DNA from: Dallia pectoralis
Lineage: Eukaryota > Chordata > Actinopteri > Esociformes > Umbridae
Reading direction: 5' to 3'
Assembly (NCBI GenBank): GCA_029465975.1
Contig: CM055728.1
Coordinates: forward strand, 29,232,052 to 29,296,051
DNA: 64,000 nt
In this document: one piece after another, positions 37,467-50,576 of the stretch
How the letters are laid out: each line of letters opens with the position of its first letter
Numbering within the stretch: position 1 is the stretch's first letter
The notes under the pieces: model-generated
Databases searched by the model: none
What the model saw: only the letters and a program-made list of their open reading frames with translations
What the model was told of the DNA's origin: nothing
Position numbers and translations under genes: made by a program

Positions 37467-39130
37467 CCCCTGTGAGGGGTGTGTGGGGGCGGGGTCTGCC
37501 TCACTGCTCCTCCCACACTTTGGTCTGCCTCTGGTTCTCACCTGATGGTTTAGCGATCCAGCTCGTTGGACCGGGATCGTGGCCAGCCCCTGTAAACTGA
37601 ACCTGCCCAGACACACCCTGGTGTGAGTACAGAGGAATGGCACAGGGGACCCCGGGGGTAGAGGGGAAGAAGGCAATACTGGTTTACATTGTCACACAGT
37701 GCCTACTTTTGATATGAGTCTATACTAAATTGTTTTATTAAAGTTTCATCCGGGGGGGCAGTCTAGTAGATCCTAGAGAATAAGACCTGCAAAGACTCTT
37801 TACTATAGTATACCCTACTAGTAGATTGAAGTCTCACGTTCTGAAACAGTTTTCTGCATGAGATACACCATGCAAGCGACACATTCCAACCTGCAGGTAC
37901 CTACTCAACAGAAGTGTCAGTAAATATTTACATTGAGAGTGTGTGGTGCTGGAAGAGTTGGCTGTTATATATTATGTAGAAACCACACCTTATCAGCTTA
38001 TCCGGAGAGGATATCATTTCATTCATCCCTGCAGAGACAGAGACTACGACTGTCTGGAAACACAAACACAACTCTGTTCCCGTTGCTTGTTGAGGCTGGA
38101 CTGGACATCGTGTTTTCTGCTGCAGCAAAATACTTCTAAATGCAGGAAAACGTTTGTAATGATGTTGTTCAATCAAGCCCCTTGTTTTCTCCAGTCCTCC
38201 GAGTCATGGAAAATTATGGATGTATTTACAGTTGTAGTACAGTTATCTGCAGCAAGACCAGAAACCAGAGGAAACAGAATATATAATTTTATAGTTAGAA
38301 GTCTCACTGAAACAGCAAACAACAAAGTTCTGTTTGCGGGGGGAGGGGGTCACACAGGAAAATTACTGCAAGAGCAGAATCGTCATGTGTTAACACGTAG
38401 TGAAATGTTTCATAAGATTATTGGATGCCTGACTCTCCAACAAATGTTTTTCCTTTTCTTTTATTGCAGAGACACAAATCCAGAATGGATGTTTAATCAC
38501 CACAGCACTACATTCAGGGTGTTTTCTAGCACATAAGACATATACCGACATGATGTGACACTACGTGCTCTGTAGGTGGCGTTGCAGCACCAACTCGGGT
38601 CTGCCTTCTTTTTAGCCTGTTTTATATATTTGTGTTCAGCGAATGTAGTGTTGATCTGGAGTGAATCTTCAACTTGGATCGGGAAAGCTTGATATTTCGA
38701 GAAAGCGCTTACATCGGCTTCAATTTGTGACGAAGAGCACAGATTAAGGGAAGATGTGGAAAGAAAACCACAGAAGAAGAATATCTTCATATCTATGATT
38801 GCAGGCCCTGTGCTGCTATAGTTACCATGTGGGTTGACAACAGTGCAAACTCAGTGTTATGGCTATAAACATCGTTAAAGTGATCTCATCCGGTGAGAAA
38901 AACAGCACACGGAAAGCTAGCATAGCAACGGATATAATAGCCGTTGGTGCTCTGAGGAGATTTTGCACAATGCAAGGACAAATTTGCTTTTGGCACAGTT
39001 TACCTGCCTACTGCAACTTAATTGGCTCATCTTTTCCTGTTGAAAGAAACCGGCAAGTGTTAAGGTGATAGCTTGTCACAGGTCTTTAACTAACCTATAG
39101 AATGAATGGGTGTGGCAAGGTCTCTTAGTG
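37467..39130. other. Upstream flank of the keratin gene
   Basis: The first 200 bases are GC-rich and probably part of the promoter. Beyond that I see no exon. A plus-strand open frame at 37943-38536 (197 codons) has no recognisable motif and no splice context, and I do not call it a gene. Confidence 0.4.
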
Positions 39131-39706
39131 CAGCTGTTGTCAACCTTGTTTTGCTAAGAAAAACACATTTTTTGGGGCGATTTTACTGCACATATTGTTA
39201 TATTTTATAGATTTTTAGTGACTTATTAGACAGGTCTCAATGGGCTTTTTAAGAATAAATGTAAATAAAACAATGTAATAATAGGCTTAACTCCATTTAG
39301 TTAATTGTCATAAAAAATCTAAGTATTGTATAATTGCTAGTGAAATACACAAAATTCTTCTCAACAATAAATTTACTTTTCCACAGACTAAAAAACCCAG
39401 AACAGTTTTTGTTACCATGCAGATTAAGCAAATTGAATTAAGACAATGATTGCAATGCAAAACAATTTCACATATGTGTTTGTGTAAAGTTAGCAATGTG
39501 ACAGCACCTTGGCCTCGCCTTTGGCATCGCCTTCAGTGGACACATTGTCATGATTTGTCATCAATCATAGATAACAAGTCACACTCACATTATGTCATGT
39601 GAAATAGCTATGTCCGGCTGCATGGCTTGCTTGTTTGAGACCCTTTAAAAAAATACTGGTGACCAAAATTTGGGTTGCAACCCACCAGTTGAGAAACGTT
39701 GGCCTA
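39131..39706. mobile_element. Possible non-autonomous hAT-like element
   Basis: The left border CAGCTGTTGTCAACCTTGTT and the right border GGGTTGCAACCCACCAGTTGAGAAACG are roughly inverted relative to each other. They resemble the CAGTGGTTCTCAAC type of hAT terminus frequent in fish genomes. The flanks (TCTTAGTG and GCCTAGTA) are only partly alike, so the target duplication is decayed or the borders are off by some bases. The interior is AT-rich and non-coding. Confidence 0.4.
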
Positions 39707-40339
39707 GTAGTTTGGGCGGCAATGGAAAAGGCCTTCATGTTGGATCCTGTTTATGAACCTAGCCACTCTGGCCTGTGGTCCGAGAACAAAATACTTGGTT
39801 TTGGAAGGCATGCAGAAATTATTATTTACTTATAAATGTTTGGACAACTGTTCTTTTCTGGCACACATTTCGATTTTACAAAGAAATTGAATAAAAAATA
39901 TAACAGATTTAACTGCTCAATTGAACGCACACATAAAATAAAGTATAAAGAAAAGAAAATATATTTTAATTAGCCTATTGTCAGAAAAAAAATATTTTAA
40001 TATTTCTCTGAAACCTAAATAATGGCATACCCCATTAACAACATCTACACCTAATGTGATAAATGTTATAAACCCTAAGATACTACAGTATAAATGTTTC
40101 ACTGACATTCTGAACAAGAAAATATCTGCAGACATGTCATCATATCAATCGTTGATGGAAGTTCTTGTGATTTTGTATCAAATCCAGGTTGGTCAGCGTC
40201 AAAAGCAATATTGAAGAAGTACAGCCATTAGACAAATCTGTGTCAGTGGGACACACTTTTTAAAGCCAGAAAGTCAGAATGTCTGTCCATGCAATGCACA
40301 AGCTTAAATCAACTTTTGCATGTAGAATCGACGCACATT
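39707..40339. other. Non-coding AT-rich stretch
   Basis: No exon or recognisable element is seen. Confidence 0.4.
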
Positions 40340-40675
40340 CCTTCTGTTATTGTACGACGCTATGTTAAGTTCAGTACGATCATTAGGGAAGGTGGTACAC
40401 GCGTGCAGCTTTAAATGCAGTCAGGTTTAGCGAGGGCGTAGTGGCTGACAACAGTGGCCAGAATAGCTTTTTAAGAGCTTTCGAGTGTTCCTGAGTGGAA
40501 GATAAAAACTCTGGGGTCATTATTCTTTGAACGCATCTTCGCTTTTGTTGAGTTTTTACTTTTGCAAATGTTATATCGATTTTAAACTCAGTTTGTAGGT
40601 TGTGTAACGTACAGATGCGAAATGCCAGGAATGCAAGGGGTGTGTGGACTTTCACCAGGCACTGTAGTAAAATAA
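40340..40675 (-). mobile_element. Terminal fragment of a Tc1-like element
   Basis: Read from the right on the minus strand, ACAGTGCCTGGTGAAAGTCC and CACACCCCTTGCAT, then a GTTACACAACC segment, match the known end sequence of a Tc1-like family common in salmonid-type fish genomes (recognised from memory). The fragment is diverged and lacks a transposase. Confidence 0.5.
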
Positions 40676-41143
40676 TCACCTAGTACTTGTTCAGACTAAG
40701 ACACAGGTGGAGACAGCCTCCTCTCTTTAGTACGCCTCAAATGTCCGCAGGCTGAACTTCAAGATGGACCACACCCAGCACTGCATCACAAGGCTTGTGA
40801 AGAAGAATTTTCTCCCAAACATGGTGATGTGCTGTTCGCCCAACACGAATATGATATAGTAAATGTCATTTTGCCATGTCTTTTTAAACGGTCGGCATCA
40901 CATTTTCAGCGATTCCAGGATTACATGACATCCTAGGCTTGACCTAGACAAGGCTGAGTGCGATTGAAGCAAATAGCATGCAGTAAAAACACTTTGAATG
41001 CATGCAACATTTTGCAACACCACTCCTACTGCATTGAGGTCACCGTGCAAATACGAAGTTAACATTTTATTTAATGTACTAGATCAAAGGAGCCCAGGCT
41101 GCTGTAAAAACACTTGATTTACAGTCTGCTTTGGTGCCAATGC
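40676..41143. other. Non-coding spacer
   Basis: No exon, repeat or mobile element is recognised in these 470 bases. Confidence 0.4.
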
Positions 41144-41852
41144 ACGTCCTGTACACCACCTCCTGTACACCACCTCCTGTACACCACAGCTTATACACCA
41201 CCTCCTGTACACCACCTCCTGTACACCACCTCCTGTACACCACCTCCTGTACGCCACCTCCTGTACACCACCTCCTGTACGCCACCTCCTGTACGCCACC
41301 TCCTGTACACCACCTCCTATACACCACAGCTTATACACCACCTCCTGTACACCACCTCCTGTACACCACCTCCTGTACACCACCTCCTGTACACCACCTC
41401 CAATACACCACAGCTTATACACCACCTCCTGTACACCACAGCTTATACACCACCTCCTGTACACCACCTCCTGTACACCACCTCCTGTACACCACCTCCT
41501 GTACACCACCTCCTATACACCACAGCTTATACACCAACTCCTGTACACCACCTCCGCTACACCACCTCCTGTACACCACCTCCTGTACACCACCTCCAAT
41601 ACACCACAGCTTATACACCACCTCCTGTACACCACAGCTTATACACCACCTCCTGTACACCACCTCCTGTACACCACCTCCTGTACACCACCTCCGCTAC
41701 ACCACCTCCTATACACCACAGCTTATACACCACCTCCTGTACACCACCTCATGTACACCACCTCCTATACACCACAGCTTATACACCACCTCCTGTACAC
41801 CACCTCCTGTACACCACCTCCTGTACACCACCTCCTATACACCACAGCTTAT
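41144..41852. repeat. 15-bp minisatellite, about 47 copies
   Basis: The unit is CCTCCTGTACACCAC, mixed with the variants CAGCTTATACACCAC, CCTCCTATACACCAC and CCTCCAATACACCAC. As the unit is a multiple of three and lacks stops, frames are open on both strands for up to 283 codons. They encode only 5-residue repeats such as PVHHL and are not genes. Confidence 0.96.
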
Positions 41853-42439
41853 ACATAGCTACTGTCTGTGTGTATGGTTGGTATGATTTGAGAGTTTGGC
41901 CAGGTTTTAGAATGGCCAACATGTTAGCAACTTTAATGTGTATAAAATCAACTCGGAAGCACTAAGAATTGGCAACAAATTAAAAAGTGACGCTCTCAGA
42001 AAGGTCAGCAGCATCTTGCAATTTGTGGATGAAAATGACTCGGCCGTTGACTTCAGCTGCATTGGTGAAAAGATGCTTTGTAGTAGATCAGTGTAACATT
42101 GCTTAGTTTGTTCAATTTGAATGATTGAGTATAATCATCAAAAACCTCTGATTAGCTGTCTTCATGTGTGATAGCTGAGGATCGGCTTGTAACAGAATCT
42201 GACGTTTTAACTTGCCTGTTGGTACAGGCTGAGGTATGTTAAGACTCGTGAACCCAGAGAAACCCTCGAGAAAAGCTAGAGTAGTCATGTGAGCCAAGTT
42301 AGTCTCTGGCAAAATATGGACTGCAGAAAATGTGGACCTTTTTTTGCTACACTCTAACTGAATCATTGCACTTTAGTGAGTTCAACATTTAAGTAAACTT
42401 CTGGTAGGTCATTTTGCGTTGAGTTGGCTTGTTTTAAAA
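41853..42439. other. Non-coding stretch beside a transposon relic
   Basis: No supported exon. A minus-strand open frame at 42112-42366 may be decayed mobile-element sequence, but I cannot place it in a family. Confidence 0.3.
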
Positions 42440-42870
42440 TCAAGCAATCAAACAAAAGTCTTTCATGGAGCAATTTAACCGTCTTCTTCGTCTTTTGGTC
42501 GGCACTTTCATGACGAAGATTACAGTCTTGCTTTCATCAAAGAATCTACTATTTTCTAGAATTACAACCTTGCAAACCTTTGTCATTATGGTTGTCAATA
42601 CGTTGAGGTAATCAGAAGCGATTTCATTTCCTGAAGCACCTCCCACAAGTTGGATTGGCTTGATGGGCACTTCTTACATACCATACGGTCAAACTGCTCC
42701 CAGAACAGCTCAACAGGATTGAGATCCAATGAATGTGCTGGTCACTTTATTATAGATATTATACATGCTCAATGCTTCTTCCCTAAATAGTTCTTGCATA
42801 CTATAGAGCTTTGCCTTGGGTCATTGTCCTGTTGGAAGATTTGAGCAATTTTTGGAAATTGTTATAGTTG
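42440..42870 (-). pseudogene. Tc1-like transposase C-terminal relic
   Basis: On the minus strand a broken reading frame contains IFQQDNDPRQSS, then LNPVELFWEQFDRMV and KVCKVVILE, in the order and spacing of the C-terminal half of Tc1/mariner-type transposases (IFQQDNDPKH, LNPIE..W, KAVI). In-frame stops and frame changes show it is dead. The N-terminal part is not found next to it. Confidence 0.85.
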
Positions 42871-42907
42871 TCTATTTTGTTTTAGTACACTGTTAACCGC
42901 TATTGCA

Positions 42908-42941
<34 letters not shown>

Positions 42942-42947
42942 TTCGCC
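42908..42947. repeat. (TA)n microsatellite
   Basis: About 35 bases of TA dinucleotides followed by a short decayed part. Confidence 0.95.
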
Positions 42948-45755
42948 CTGGCCCTTAAATGGGACCAACTTGTTGACCCCCTGGGCCAGTAGTCCTGTAA
43001 TGTTACCTGACAGGATTGCTAGAGGAGAGTTCACCTGTTCAAACTTGCCAGCTGTCACAGGAGTGCCTTGATGCATTCGCCTATTCTCTGTATTTCTCAT
43101 TAAAATCTCACAAATATAGTTAGTTATTCATTTGTCTTCTGCGTCCTGCATGAGTTCATCTATCCCTCCATTTATTTGGCAGGCAGCACTAGATGTCTGT
43201 GTCTTTTCTACAGGCATCTGTTTTTGGGTGTAAAGTTACAACCGCTTCTGCTTGTTTCATCATGTCTGCCACTTAAGAGGCAGCTTTATGTCTCATATCT
43301 GTGGATCTTTTACCTGTGGATGGCTGGGCGTTTTTCATTTCAGATTCATTACAGCAACTTATTACCTTGTGCTTTAATACTACATGCGCAGGATGATTTT
43401 TGCGTGTGTATTACCTTTTTATAACTGGCTTGTCAATGAGACCACGGTGATAAATACGTGTCATACTGAGTCAAGTACTGCCCAGGAGGTTTGCTCCTTT
43501 CTGGACTTTCTCCTCAGTTCAGGGGACGTGTTACTCAGAATGCATCTATGATGTGCCGGTCTGGTAGAATCCAAATGTTGTTTGTGTAACTTGCACCTAA
43601 GGCACTGAATGAGGAAGCTGCATTATTTCTGAAGGCAAATCAATCACAACTCAATAGTATCATAAGTGGACGTGTGGCTGTGGAACTCACACAGTTAGTC
43701 AGCCGCTCTCGACCAGATGTAACCGCTGTGAACCACACCCTGCAAACCACTTCACTTTCTCACCGAAATGTATTGTTACCTAACTCTGGGTGTGTTTGGT
43801 GTTAAAAGTGTTATACGGAGACATCTCAAAGACGAGCGAGAATGATTCGGATCTGTCAAAAACTGAGTGGATGACCCGAGAAGAGAGTGTGTTTGTAACA
43901 CAAAGCTCTCTCTCTCTCTCACTCTCTCTCTCTCTCTCTCTCTCTCTTGGTGATACATCGATTCGATGCAAAGAACGTCCTTCGAAGAACTTTGCTGTGC
44001 TGAGGGACCACACCCACTCCCCCACCGTACAGTCTGCACGTATCAGACAGAGCTTGGTGTGGTTGGCTGGCCCAGGACCAGATCTGGTGTGCAATGGGAC
44101 CTGGTAGCACCCTGCCACTCCCTATCACCGTTCTCTGTAATTATCTGTAAATGAGAGTTTCCTTAGTCAACTATGAACCTGTTAATATTATATCTAACCA
44201 CAAAAATGTAGTTACCAAACGGTGGTTACCAAACACCCTTTCAGAAATGACTCACACTGGAGACACCGCGGGAATCAGAACTCGTTAACACTGCTTTTGA
44301 AGATTTCGCCACAACCTCACGTCTTGCAGTTTGCATTTGTTTTATAATATAATTTTATAATTGGCTTTCGTCTCTTTCCCCCGTCCAACATTGCGTTCAA
44401 ACCTGGCCAGCTCTGAGTCGGCGCGCACCCATAACAGTCACCCACAATGCATCATTTCCTAACCCTTGTCATATGCAGAAATCCTGCAGGGAACACCCCC
44501 CACCTCACCCACACCACCACCACTACACACTGTACTTTATTTAAACCAGATGGAAAAATCCAGCTTTATCTTACTCTGACCTGTGCATTCCCTGTAAGGG
44601 CGTATGACGGCAGGTACCTACTGGTTATATAAGGCATTTTCCCACCAGCTACTGGGTGCTGTAGTGAGGCTTCAGTTTTTGTGGATAGAAAGTTTGTCTC
44701 TGCACCTGAGGGCAGACAGTTCTGGCCACCGCCCTCCTAGCTTCATGTTTTAACCCCTCCTGCTTGCATACCCATCCAGAAACCCTACTGGCCCTACCAC
44801 CTGTCACTTTCTCCCTTCTCTTTGTCTTCGTTCATTTAAAAAACACACCACTCTCGTTTATTCATTAAAAGGGGTTTGGGGGGGTGTGAGACTGTCGCTC
44901 CGTTTTTAAGTACAGACGCTTCGCCGCTTCTGAGTTGTGGGTCCGACTTGATCCAATTTTAGCTTTACTGTCGGCGCTGTTAAATTCATGTCAACGTGGA
45001 TACGTTGTGAAAATCTGATCAACCTGGTCAGCTCTGAAATATATTTGGCGTGATTGATAGAAGCAAAAAAGTTAAACAAATTTGCCTTCTCGTCAAAGCG
45101 TGTAAAATTAAAACCATTTCAGCTCCCAGTACAATGACTCATCGTTCCTAATGATGACTCCAAACCAGTCACCCGTGGAGATTAGCCAATAGCATTGGAT
45201 ATCCCACCCAATGACTACGGTTGGCACTGTTATTAATGTTCATGCCGAAACAAGCTCCATTCAAGATGAGTGAGTGAGCAGGGTGATTGTAGTAGCCTTT
45301 AGTAAGTCACAGGTGGAAATTCACTATTCACTGGTTTGCTTTATATTCTAACTGGACTTTGGCTCAGGATTCCCTGGTCTTCACATTACTGTCTTATGTG
45401 AACACATTTTGACACCAAATCCAGTCAGATAAACTGAGAATGACACAGTCCAATGAGTGTTTGGACAACATATTTCACTTTTGAAATTATACAACGACTA
45501 CTGAGTTAGTGTGACTGTCAGTTTAGGGGAATTTTAAACATTCTTTTTCTCAAAATCAGTTTGCATCGAACCAGTAAGTGCAAAAGAGCAGTGCAACAAT
45601 ATTATGCAGAGCAGTTAAATACTATACTTCATATTCCATGCTTTTGAGGGTGCCAAAAGTATTTGGACAGATAAACTAGATATACTACAATCAGTGATGA
45701 TCAACACTTTGTTTGCAAGGACTTCCTGAAGTCTGCAATGAATGAAGGCAGAAAC
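42948..45755. other. Gene-poor stretch
   Basis: No supported exon. A (TC)n tract occurs at about 43905-43948. Open frames around it on both strands reflect that tract. Near 45647-45675 is TGCCAAAAGTATTTGGACAG, which looks like a Tc1-type end. Confidence 0.4.
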
Positions 45756-47045
45756 CACCACATGATAATTCTCTGGTCTGTGGTGCCGCCATATTTAGTT
45801 TAACATGGTGATTCTCTGGTCTGTGGTTCAGCCATATTTAGTTTAACATGGTGATTCTCTGGTCTGTGGTTCAGCCATATTTAGTTTAACATGGTGATTC
45901 TCTGGTCTGTGGTTCAGCCATATTTAGTTTAACATGGTGATTCTCTGGTCTGTGGTGCAGCCATATTTAGTTTAACATGGTGATTCACTGGTCTGTGGTT
46001 CAGCCATATTTAGTTTAACATGGTGATTCACTGGTCTGGTCTGTGGCTGGTCTGTGGTGCCGCCATATTTAGTTTAACATGGTGATTCTCTGGTCTGTGG
46101 TTCAGCCATATTTAGTTTAACATGGTGATTCACTGGTCTGTGGTTCAGCCATATTTAGTTTAACATGGTGATTCACTGGTCTGTGGTTCAGCCATATTTA
46201 GTTTAACATGGTGATTCACTGGTCTGGTCTGTGGCTGGTCTGTGGTGCCGCCATATTTAGTTTAACATGGTGATTCTCTGGTCTGTGGTTCAGCCATATT
46301 TAACATGTTTAACATGGTGATTCACTGGTCTGGTCTGGTGATTCTGGTCTGTGGTGCTGTGGTGCGCCATATTTAGTTTAACATGGTGATTCTCTGGTCT
46401 GTGGTTCAGCCATATTTAGTTTAACATGGTGATTCACTGGTCTGTGGTTCAGCCATATTTAGTTTAACATGGTGATTCACTGGTCTGTGGTTCAGCCATA
46501 TTTAGTTTAACATGGTGATTCACTGGTCTGGTCTGTGGCTGGTCTGTGGTTCAGCCATATTTAGTTTAACATGGTGATTCTCTGGTCTGTGGTTCAGCCA
46601 TATTTAGTTTAACATGGTGATTCTCTGGTCTGTGGTTCAGCCATATTTAGTTTAACATGGTGATTCTCTGGTCTGTGGTGCCGCCATATTTAGTTTAACA
46701 TGGTGATTCTCTGGTCTGTGGTTCAGCCATATTTAGTTTAACATGGTGATTCTCTGGTCTGTGGTTCAGCCATATTTAGTTTAACATGGTGATTCTCTGG
46801 TCTGTGGTTCAGCCATATTTAGTTTAACATGGTGATTCTCTGGTCTGTGGTTCAGCCATATTTAGTTTAACATGGTGATTCTCTGGTCTGTGGTTCAGCC
46901 ATATTTAGTTTAACATGGTGATTCTCTGGTCTGTGGTTCAGCCATATTTAGTTTAACATGGTGATTCTCTGGTCTGTGGTTCAGCCATATTTAATTTAAC
47001 ATGGTGATTCTCTGGTCTATGATTGGTCTGGTGCAGCCATATTTC
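45756..47045. repeat. 43-bp minisatellite, about 29 copies
   Basis: The unit is TTCAGCCATATTTAGTTTAA followed by CATGGTGATTCTCTGGTCTGTGG. A longer variant with a second GGTCTGTGGCTGGTCTGTGG segment recurs at least three times (near 46040, 46230 and 46530), which marks larger duplication blocks. The array sits between Tc1-like fragments and probably arose inside one. Confidence 0.95.
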
Positions 47046-47345
47046 GTTCGTACTTGTTTCTGGGTGTTTTGTATTGACTTTGGTATTGTGAAATCTCTCC
47101 TCAATAGGATGCCGGCCAGGTGACTCTCTATATTACACTGTCCTGAAGAACTCATCGGTGTTTAGTTAGAGGACAACCAGGCCTCAGAGCTACCAAGCCC
47201 AAATGACAAATAGCCACTATAGCCACTGTGCATCAACTCTGTTGCTTGCTGTTTGAGGTTTCATACAAGACATTTTGTGAAAGTACTTTGTGACAACACT
47301 GATGTAAAAAAGGGCTTAACAAAATACATTTGGTTGATTGACAAT
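47046..47345 (+). mobile_element. Probable SINE/LINE 3' tail
   Basis: The end of this segment (GTACTTTGTGACAACACTGA, TGTAAAAAAGGGCTTAAC, then an ACATTTGGTTGATTGA tail) matches a retroposon 3' tail frequent in fish genomes, recognised from memory. The 5' border is not clear. Confidence 0.5.
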
Positions 47346-48242
47346 TGAAGCCAAAAAAATTGCATTGCATTTAAAAACTACAGTAAGGTCAAATGTAAGG
47401 TCAAATGTTGATTACATGGAACATTTGTTTTATGGATCTGGCCCAGCCTACCCAGTGACTGAAAAACTGCGGTAACAATTTGATTTATTGGACAGAGGAG
47501 CAACCCTTCAAGCTTTTGCCAACTATCATGTGTAACCATATCTCAGTATGGAAAAGTGTTTGTACGGTTCCAGTTTTTCTATTCCCTTTCACCTGTCATG
47601 TTTTCCTTCAGCTCGGAACAATCCTAAGACACTCTCACCTTCCTCTCCACACCCCTTTCGCTGGCAAACAGACCTTGGATCAGACTCTATCCTGTGAATA
47701 ATTGCCAACACCGTAATTCAAAATCACAAATGCCTTTGGGCCAGGCCACACCTCAAAGAGTGTGAAGTCCTTGAAGAGACAAAATGTGACAGGCATTTAG
47801 CTACACTTTAAGGACAAATTAAGTTCTTAACTGTCTGAAATTCATCTCCATTGTGTGACAGATTAGGCTGGTATGGCAGCTTGCATTCACAAACTGAAAA
47901 GTGGTATTAAAAAGAAGGGAAGAACACAGCAAATCATGACATGATACTGAACCATTAACTGAAACCCGTCGTTGGGTGTCTGTTCACGTCCTGGTTCCGG
48001 AACCCAGAACTACCCGGCTCAGGAATGAGCTGTTGATACAGGACCGGGAGAGTGTCGTTATGGTGGAGGTCCAAGTGTCTGGCAGAATCTATGTGGAGCA
48101 GATGTGAGTGGCTCTCTATTTCTGCCTTCCGGGGCATTCTACCTTGCTTCATCATGTACCTCAATTAAATGGCAGTTAATGCCGACATACAGTGTTTGGT
48201 TGCATGACAACCAAGAGAGAAAGTCTGTAGTGGTGACAACGT
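47346..48242. other. Non-coding spacer
   Basis: About 900 bases without a supported exon. Confidence 0.4.
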
Positions 48243-49247
48243 ACAGTCGTGCTCAAATGTTTGAATACCCATGGAGAATTTGTAATATAGATATATGCCC
48301 TGACCTCAGATCTGCACACTGTATATGCCCTGACCTCAGTATGCACACTGTATATACCCTGACCTCAGTATTCACACTGTATATGCCCTGACCTCAGTAT
48401 GCACACTGTATATGCCCTGACCTCAGATCTGCACACTGTATATGCCCTGACCTCAGATCTGCACACTGTATATACCCTGACCTCAGTATTCACACTGTAT
48501 ATACCCTGACCTCAGTATTCACACTGTATATGCCCTGCCCTCAGTATGCACACTGTATATGCCCTGCCCTCAGTATGCACACTGTATATGCCCTGCTCTC
48601 AGTATGCACACTGTATATGACCTGACCTCAGATCTGCACACTGTATATACCCTGACCTCAGTATTCACACTGTATATACCCTGACCTCAGTATTCACACT
48701 GTATATACCCTGACCTCAGTATTCACACTGTATATACCCTGACCTCAGTATTCACACTGTATATGCCCTGCCCTCAGTATGCACACTGTATATGCCCTGC
48801 CCTCAGTATGCACACTGTATATGCCCTGCCCTCAGTATGCACACTGTATATACCCTGACCTCAGTATTCACACTGTATATGCCCTGCCCTCAGTATGCAC
48901 ACTGTATATGCCCTGCCCTCAGTATGCCCACTCTATATGCCCTGCTCTCAGTATGCACACTATATATGACCTGACCTCAGATCTGCACACTGTATATGCC
49001 CTGACCTCAGTATGCACACTGTATATGCCCTGACCTCAGATCTGCACACTGTATATGCCCTGCCCTCGGTATGAACACTCATGAGCACACTATATATGCC
49101 CTGACCTCAGATCTGCACACTGTATATGCCCTGACCTCAGTATGCACACTGTATATGCCCTGACCTCAGATCTGCACACTGTATATGCCCTGCCCTCGGT
49201 ATGAACACTCATGAGCACACTGTATATGCCCTGACCTCAGATCTGCA
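48243..49247. repeat. 29-bp minisatellite grown from a transposon end, about 33 copies
   Basis: The first 50 bases (ACAGTCGTGCTCAAATGTTT, GAATACCCATGGAGAATT) match a known Tc1-like terminal repeat of fish. The unit TATGCCCTGACCTCAGTATG, CACACTGTA then repeats about 33 times. Variants are GATCTGCACACTG, ACCCTGACC and GCCCTGCCC. Plus-strand open frames with a repeated CPQYAH peptide come from the repeat. Confidence 0.93.
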
Positions 49248-49765
49248 CTGTAGGGTCTTCTAAACCCCTGCTTATTGATGCCCATAAATCTCCTCGCTTA
49301 TTCAATCACACACTTTCCAAAGAATCACACACTTAGTGTCAATCTCTATAACTCACATTCCATACACACACACACACACACATTCATGGAGTCTCATGTG
49401 TATGTTAGAGAGCGCTCGATGCATGAATGAACATAAATTGCACTGTCATCTTGGCTTTAACACTAGAACGTCTAGGAATTCCAGTCCCCCAGAATCCGCT
49501 AGAGCCAAATCCATGCAGAATCCATGCTTGGTCTTGAAAAAATACTGTTCTATTTTTATTACAAACTCAAGTGTTAAATGGATCGATCCATCCAAGTTGC
49601 GACATTTGACAATATTGAAAACTCCAGCCTACAAAATAAGACATTCTAATTCACTTTCACTTGTTTTAAAATTAATACGAACATGGATGGCAAATGACTA
49701 GGCCTTAATCTAGCTAGCTTGGATATATGGCTAATGATACAAATGTCATGAGTGGCGTACACTAG
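49248..49765. other. Non-coding spacer with short (CA)n
   Basis: A (CA)n tract of about 20 bases lies near 49362-49382. Nothing else is recognised. Confidence 0.5.
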
Positions 49766-50576
49766 GTTTTGTTATTCCACATCGCGGTTATGTTTAATTA
49801 GCAAATCGCGGGGTAATGGGCATTTTTATTTCTCTCAGAGAATGTTTTCCATTCGTGTTTGTATTTTCAAATAAATACGCAGAATGTGATATCGACTGCG
49901 ACTTTGGCTTTTTCCTGCTCTACACCGAGTGGTTCGTGACAGTATAAGGAGCCTTAAGAACAAAAGCCAGTGGAGCCTGAGGGTGGGTGGACTCGCATGC
50001 TACAGTTTTGCTACACCCCTGAGCAGTATACTTGCCAGAAGCAGCAGCCAGCGCTTTCCCTTGGACCTGAGCTTGCAAAGGTTTGGTCCCCGACCTGTAG
50101 AGGTCTGGCCTTTGCCTGAGCCCGTAAGGGGCTGGACTCCTTGGCCCGGGCCGCCTCCCTTGCGTTCCCACTGCTCAATCTTTTTGCTTGGCCTGTCCGG
50201 GGGTCAGGACCTTGAAGGGAGGTTCTGTCACGAATGATGGACACTAAGTCCCCACTCCGAGGGTTTTGCACTCGTTAGTTACGGTTGGGTTTGTTTTTAT
50301 TGTGCACACCAGAGGTGGTTGGATATTTTAGTTGCTAGTTTGGTCTACTTGGTGCTTCTCATAATTTGTATGTCACGTTTCATTAGTGGTGAGTGTTATG
50401 TTATTCCACATTGCTGTTATCTTTAATTAGTAAGTCGCTTGGTATGCACATTATTATTTATCTCAATGTATGTTTTCTGTTCAGTGTTTGTTGTTATTTT
50501 CAAATAAAGACCCAGAACGTGTTATCGACTCTGTATTTGGCTTTCTCCTGCACTACACCAAGTGGTTTCTGATTAT
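49766..50576 (+). mobile_element. Truncated LTR retrotransposon (Ty3/gypsy-like)
   Basis: Two direct repeats of about 180 bp, 49766-49941 and about 50391-50576, share TGTTATTCCACAT, TTTAATTAG, an AATAAA-type signal and TTGGCTTT.CTCCTGC.CTACACC. The right copy is part of a longer unit that begins TGTCACGAA at 50226. The left copy ends TTCGTGACA at 49941, the matching inverted end. This is what two LTRs would look like. The 285 bases between them are GC-rich, and GGGAGGTTCTGTCACG at the junction resembles the polyprotein end/LTR border of fish gypsy elements. The left LTR is truncated and gag-pol is almost all deleted. Confidence 0.6.

Noticed and set aside
37943..38536. 197-codon plus-strand open frame upstream of the keratin gene
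   Set aside because: No recognisable domain, no splice borders with neighbours, and composition like its intergenic surroundings.
41114..41965. Open frames of up to 283 codons on both strands
   Set aside because: They follow from the 15-bp repeat lacking stops in either direction. The encoded peptide is a five-residue repeat.
43776..44128. Overlapping frames rich in RE or LS repeats
   Set aside because: They are artefacts of the (TC)n tract at about 43905-43948.
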